Assembly: GCA_026987155.1 (NCBI GenBank)
Contig: JALSNG010000100.1
Coordinates: 1-7,108, forward strand
Reading direction: 5' to 3'
Origin: Thermococcus sp.
Lineage (GTDB): Archaea; Methanobacteriota_B; Thermococci; Thermococcales; Thermococcaceae
DNA: 7,108 nt
In this document: positions 5,690-7,108 of the stretch, piece by piece
Numbering within the stretch: the first letter of the stretch is position 1
Layout: the number at the start of each line of letters is the position of its first letter
Notes under the pieces: model-generated
The model's database searches: none
Seen by the model: the letters and a program-made list of their open reading frames with translations, nothing else
Told to the model about the DNA's origin: nothing
Position numbers and translations under genes: made by a program

Positions 5690-5715
5690 TTTTGCCCAAA
5701 ATCCAAAAACTTTTG
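5690..5715. promoter_or_regulatory. Four-half-site array upstream of the asparagine synthetase gene
   Basis: Four 5-nt elements stand at an exact 7-nt pitch with 2-nt spacers: TTTTG (5690-5694), CAAAA (5697-5701), CAAAA (5704-5708), TTTTG (5711-5715). The first pair extends to a 6-bp inverted repeat, ATTTTG-CC-CAAAAT (5689-5702). The array ends where the TATA-like sequences begin, a typical place for an activator or repressor operator. The AT-rich symmetric halves would suit an Lrp/AsnC-type regulator; that identification is inference. Confidence 0.5.
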
Positions 5716-5732
5716 CATAAAAGTCATAAAGG
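5715..5732 (+). promoter_or_regulatory. TATA-like boxes of the asparagine synthetase gene
   Basis: Two near-identical TATA-like boxes lie in tandem: GCATAAAAG (5715-5723) and TCATAAAGG (5724-5732). The second begins 41 nt before the GTG at 5765, close to the 37-39 nt seen for other promoters here, and is preferred. The first would give a leader about 10 nt longer. Neither is a perfect box. Confidence 0.5.
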
Positions 5733-5754
5733 AGAAGCTCAAAGACAAAAATAA

Positions 5755-5760
5755 GGTGAT
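5755..5760 (+). promoter_or_regulatory. Ribosome binding site deciding the GTG start
   Basis: GGTGAT lies 4 nt before the GTG at 5765. The in-frame ATG at 5759 overlaps this very site and cannot be served by it; the ATG at 5763 is out of frame. The GTG is therefore the likely start. Confidence 0.75.
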
Positions 5761-5764
5761 GCAT

Positions 5765-6676
5765 GTGAACGCTCTCCAAATTGTTACAAGAAAAATTGAA
5801 CCTGTGATGGAGGTCCAGACGAAAGTTGTCGATTATATGACAGGGTACATGGTGGGCAAGGGCTTCAAGTGGCTCCTACCGGTCATGCTCAGCTCCATCA
5901 CCGATCCTCTCTGGCCGGATCCAGCGGCAGAAGAGGCACTGAAGCCACCAGAGGTGGAGGTCTACGGGGAGAAACTGCGGTTGATGCACAGCATGATACT
6001 CCACAAGCAGATGGCGGTGGCGATGGGGATAGACAAGCTCTTCATCCTCTCACCGAACATAAGACTCGAAGGTCGCTCAGCCGACGACGGAAGGCACGCC
6101 TATGAATTTACACAGCTCGACTTTGAGATGGCCCACGCGAGCATGGACGATGCCATGGGACTCATCGAGGGACTAATCAGCGGCCTCTTTAGGGAGATGA
6201 GGGACCCAGTCGGAGAAATCCTTGGCAGGGAAGTGCCAAAGGTTAAGGCACCTTTCAAGCGCTTCACGCTGGAGGAAATCAAGGCCGAATTTGGAAGTGA
6301 AGAGAAGGCGAGTGAGGAGATGGAGGAGCCCTTCTGGGTGACCGACATCGAGAGGGAGTTCTACGACAGGGAGGACCCGGAAAGGCCTGGCCACTTCAGA
6401 AACTACGACCTCTACTTGCCAGAAGGTTATGGCGAAGTTTCCAGCGGCGGCGAGAGGGAGTGGGAGTATGATGTAATAGTCAGGAAGATGAAGAAAGCGG
6501 GGATAAGCCTCGACGCATTCAGGCCCTACCTTGAGGTGGCCAGAGCTGGCCTGTTAAGGCCGAGCGCGGGAGCGGGAATCGGCGTTGAAAGGCTGGTCCG
6601 CTACATGGTAGGGGCAAAGCACATCGCGGAGGTGCAGCCCTTCCCGAGGATTCCGGGCGTTCCGGCGGTGATTTGA
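5765..6676 (+). CDS. asnA: Archaeal asparagine synthetase A (AspRS-derived)
   Basis: A 303-residue enzyme of the archaeal asparagine synthetase-related group, known from Pyrococcus abyssi, which converts aspartate to asparagine through an aspartyl-adenylate. It is the catalytic core of a class II aspartyl/asparaginyl-tRNA synthetase without the anticodon-binding domain, so it is shorter than AspRS (about 430). Visible: FKWLLPVMLSSITDPLWPD (34-52), HSMILHKQ (75-82), motif 2 with Arg100 and GRHAYEFTQLDFE (109-121), GYGEVSSGGERE (221-232), motif 3 SAGAGIGVERLVRY (277-290) ending in Arg286, and the C-terminal AEVQPFPRIPG. The frame stays open to an ATG at 5651, but the extra 38 residues are low-complexity and encode the promoter; GGTGAT and the family N-terminus (MNA..IV.RKIEPV) point to GTG at 5765. 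Lysine codons are 13 AAG, 4 AAA. It is not the bacterial AsnA fold line by domain layout, though mechanistically similar. Confidence 0.93.
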   Translation: MNALQIVTRKIEPVMEVQTKVVDYMTGYMVGKGFKWLLPVMLSSITDPLWPDPAAEEALKPPEVEVYGEKLRLMHSMILHKQMAVAMGIDKLFILSPNIRLEGRSADDGRHAYEFTQLDFEMAHASMDDAMGLIEGLISGLFREMRDPVGEILGREVPKVKAPFKRFTLEEIKAEFGSEEKASEEMEEPFWVTDIEREFYDREDPERPGHFRNYDLYLPEGYGEVSSGGEREWEYDVIVRKMKKAGISLDAFRPYLEVARAGLLRPSAGAGIGVERLVRYMVGAKHIAEVQPFPRIPGVPAVI

Positions 6677-6679
6677 GGC

Positions 6680-6685
6680 TTTTTT
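6680..6685 (+). terminator. Oligo-T terminator after the asparagine synthetase gene
   Basis: Six T start 3 nt after the TGA stop, followed by a pyrimidine-rich stretch to about 6697. There is no clear hairpin, as is usual for intrinsic archaeal termination. It separates the gene from the next promoter at 6698-6713. Confidence 0.55.
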
Positions 6686-6697
6686 ACATCTTCCCCT

Positions 6698-6713
6698 CAA
6701 AACCCATTTAAAG
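6698..6713 (+). promoter_or_regulatory. Promoter of the cysteine desulfurase-like gene
   Basis: CAAAACCC (6698-6705, BRE-like) precedes the TATA box ATTTAAAG (6706-6713), which begins 37 nt before the ATG at 6743. Position and sequence fit the other promoters in the window. Confidence 0.6.
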
Positions 6714-6732
6714 ATTCCCTCCCTATTTCTTC

Positions 6733-6738
6733 GGGGGT
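6733..6738 (+). promoter_or_regulatory. Ribosome binding site of the cysteine desulfurase-like gene
   Basis: GGGGGT, one mismatch from GGAGGT, lies 4 nt before the ATG at 6743 and supports that start. Confidence 0.55.
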
Positions 6739-6742
6739 TTCT

Positions 6743-7108
6743 ATGAGAAAAAGCCTGTTTCCGGCACTGGGGAGGTTTAAGGCATACCTGAACACCGCAA
6801 GCCTTGGTCTGATGCCTTCAACCGCACTTCTGGAAGCAACAAAGCTTCTCAACGACGTTATCGAATTCAAAGGAGACGTCAACTCGGTCGACTACATGGA
6901 CGAGGTTGTTTTGAAGCCGCTGCTGAAAGAGGCGGCGAAACTTATGAGGGTTAGTCCTGAAAACGTCGGCCTCTCAATACAGACCACAGAAGGGCTCAGG
7001 AGGATTCTGCTGGCACTTGAACCCGAGAGAGGGCAGAACATTGTCTCTCTTGATACAGAGTTTCCGACTCTCCCCTCACTTCTCAAGAGCTACGCAAGGC
7101 GTTTTAAC
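6743..7108 (+). CDS. Class V PLP enzyme, cysteine desulfurase/selenocysteine lyase-like, 5' part
   Basis: The first 122 codons of a gene that leaves the window still open. The protein begins with a short lead and YLNTASLGLMPSTAL (15-29), the typical opening of the class V aminotransferase/cysteine desulfurase family. A helix-rich stretch follows, then VGLSIQTTEGLRRIL (75-89), in which Thr81-Thr82-Glu83-Gly84 should hold the PLP phosphate, and VSLDTEFPTLPSLL (101-114), equivalent to the DxEFPT strand that precedes the substrate-facing loop. The PLP lysine and any catalytic cysteine lie beyond the window, so cysteine desulfurase, isopenicillin-N-epimerase-like enzyme or another lyase cannot be told apart. 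The start is supported by a TATA box 37 nt upstream and GGGGGT 4 nt upstream. It follows the asparagine synthetase terminator and so appears to be its own unit. Confidence 0.82.
   Translation, partial: MRKSLFPALGRFKAYLNTASLGLMPSTALLEATKLLNDVIEFKGDVNSVDYMDEVVLKPLLKEAAKLMRVSPENVGLSIQTTEGLRRILLALEPERGQNIVSLDTEFPTLPSLLKSYARRFN

Noticed and set aside
5651..5764. N-terminal extension of the asparagine synthetase to an ATG at 5651
   Set aside because: The translated stretch is low-complexity, Lys/Ile/Cys-rich, covers AT-rich regulatory DNA and is not part of the family; GGTGAT serves the GTG at 5765.

Overview
The window looks like chromosomal DNA of a hyperthermophilic euryarchaeon of the order Thermococcales (Thermococcus or Pyrococcus type). 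The evidence is TATA-type archaeal promoters, a recurring GGTGAT Shine-Dalgarno sequence, an archaeal-type asparagine synthetase derived from an AspRS core, and an argG-argH-lysX/argX-like gene order. Genus and species are inferred from gene types, not from a database match.

Left part (1-4184, all on +): the 3' end of a class V PLP aminotransferase, then a promoter at about 741-755 driving a tight three-gene operon. The operon contains argininosuccinate synthase (argG), argininosuccinate lyase (argH) and an ATP-grasp ligase of the LysX/ArgX/RimK type. argG and argH make arginine from citrulline and aspartate. The ligase probably attaches glutamate or alpha-aminoadipate to the LysW carrier, earlier in ornithine/arginine or lysine synthesis, but no lysW gene is present here. 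The argH stop codon directly abuts the ligase start codon.

Middle part (4185-5764): a membrane-anchored, probably glycosylated protein of unknown function whose promoter spacing predicts a leaderless mRNA. It converges on, and overlaps by 4 nt, a minus-strand small P-loop ATPase resembling the C-terminal domain of type II/IV secretion ATPases (GspE/CpaF/VirB11) without their N-terminal domain. A 191-bp AT-rich divergent spacer follows. It holds the ATPase promoter, with its TATA box inside a 12-bp palindrome, and an unusual array of four 5-nt half-sites spaced exactly 7 nt apart upstream of the next gene.

Right part (5765-7108): archaeal asparagine synthetase A with a GTG start, an oligo-T terminator, and the 5' part of a second class V PLP enzyme of the cysteine desulfurase type that runs off the window.

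The theme is amino-acid nitrogen metabolism. argG and the asparagine synthetase both consume aspartate with ATP cleavage to AMP and PPi. Two upstream reading-frame extensions were trimmed on promoter and RBS evidence. I see no mobile element, CRISPR array, tRNA or rRNA. The best candidates for something new are the half-site array, the membrane protein/ATPase convergent pair, and the stand-alone GspE-like ATPase with eroded motifs.
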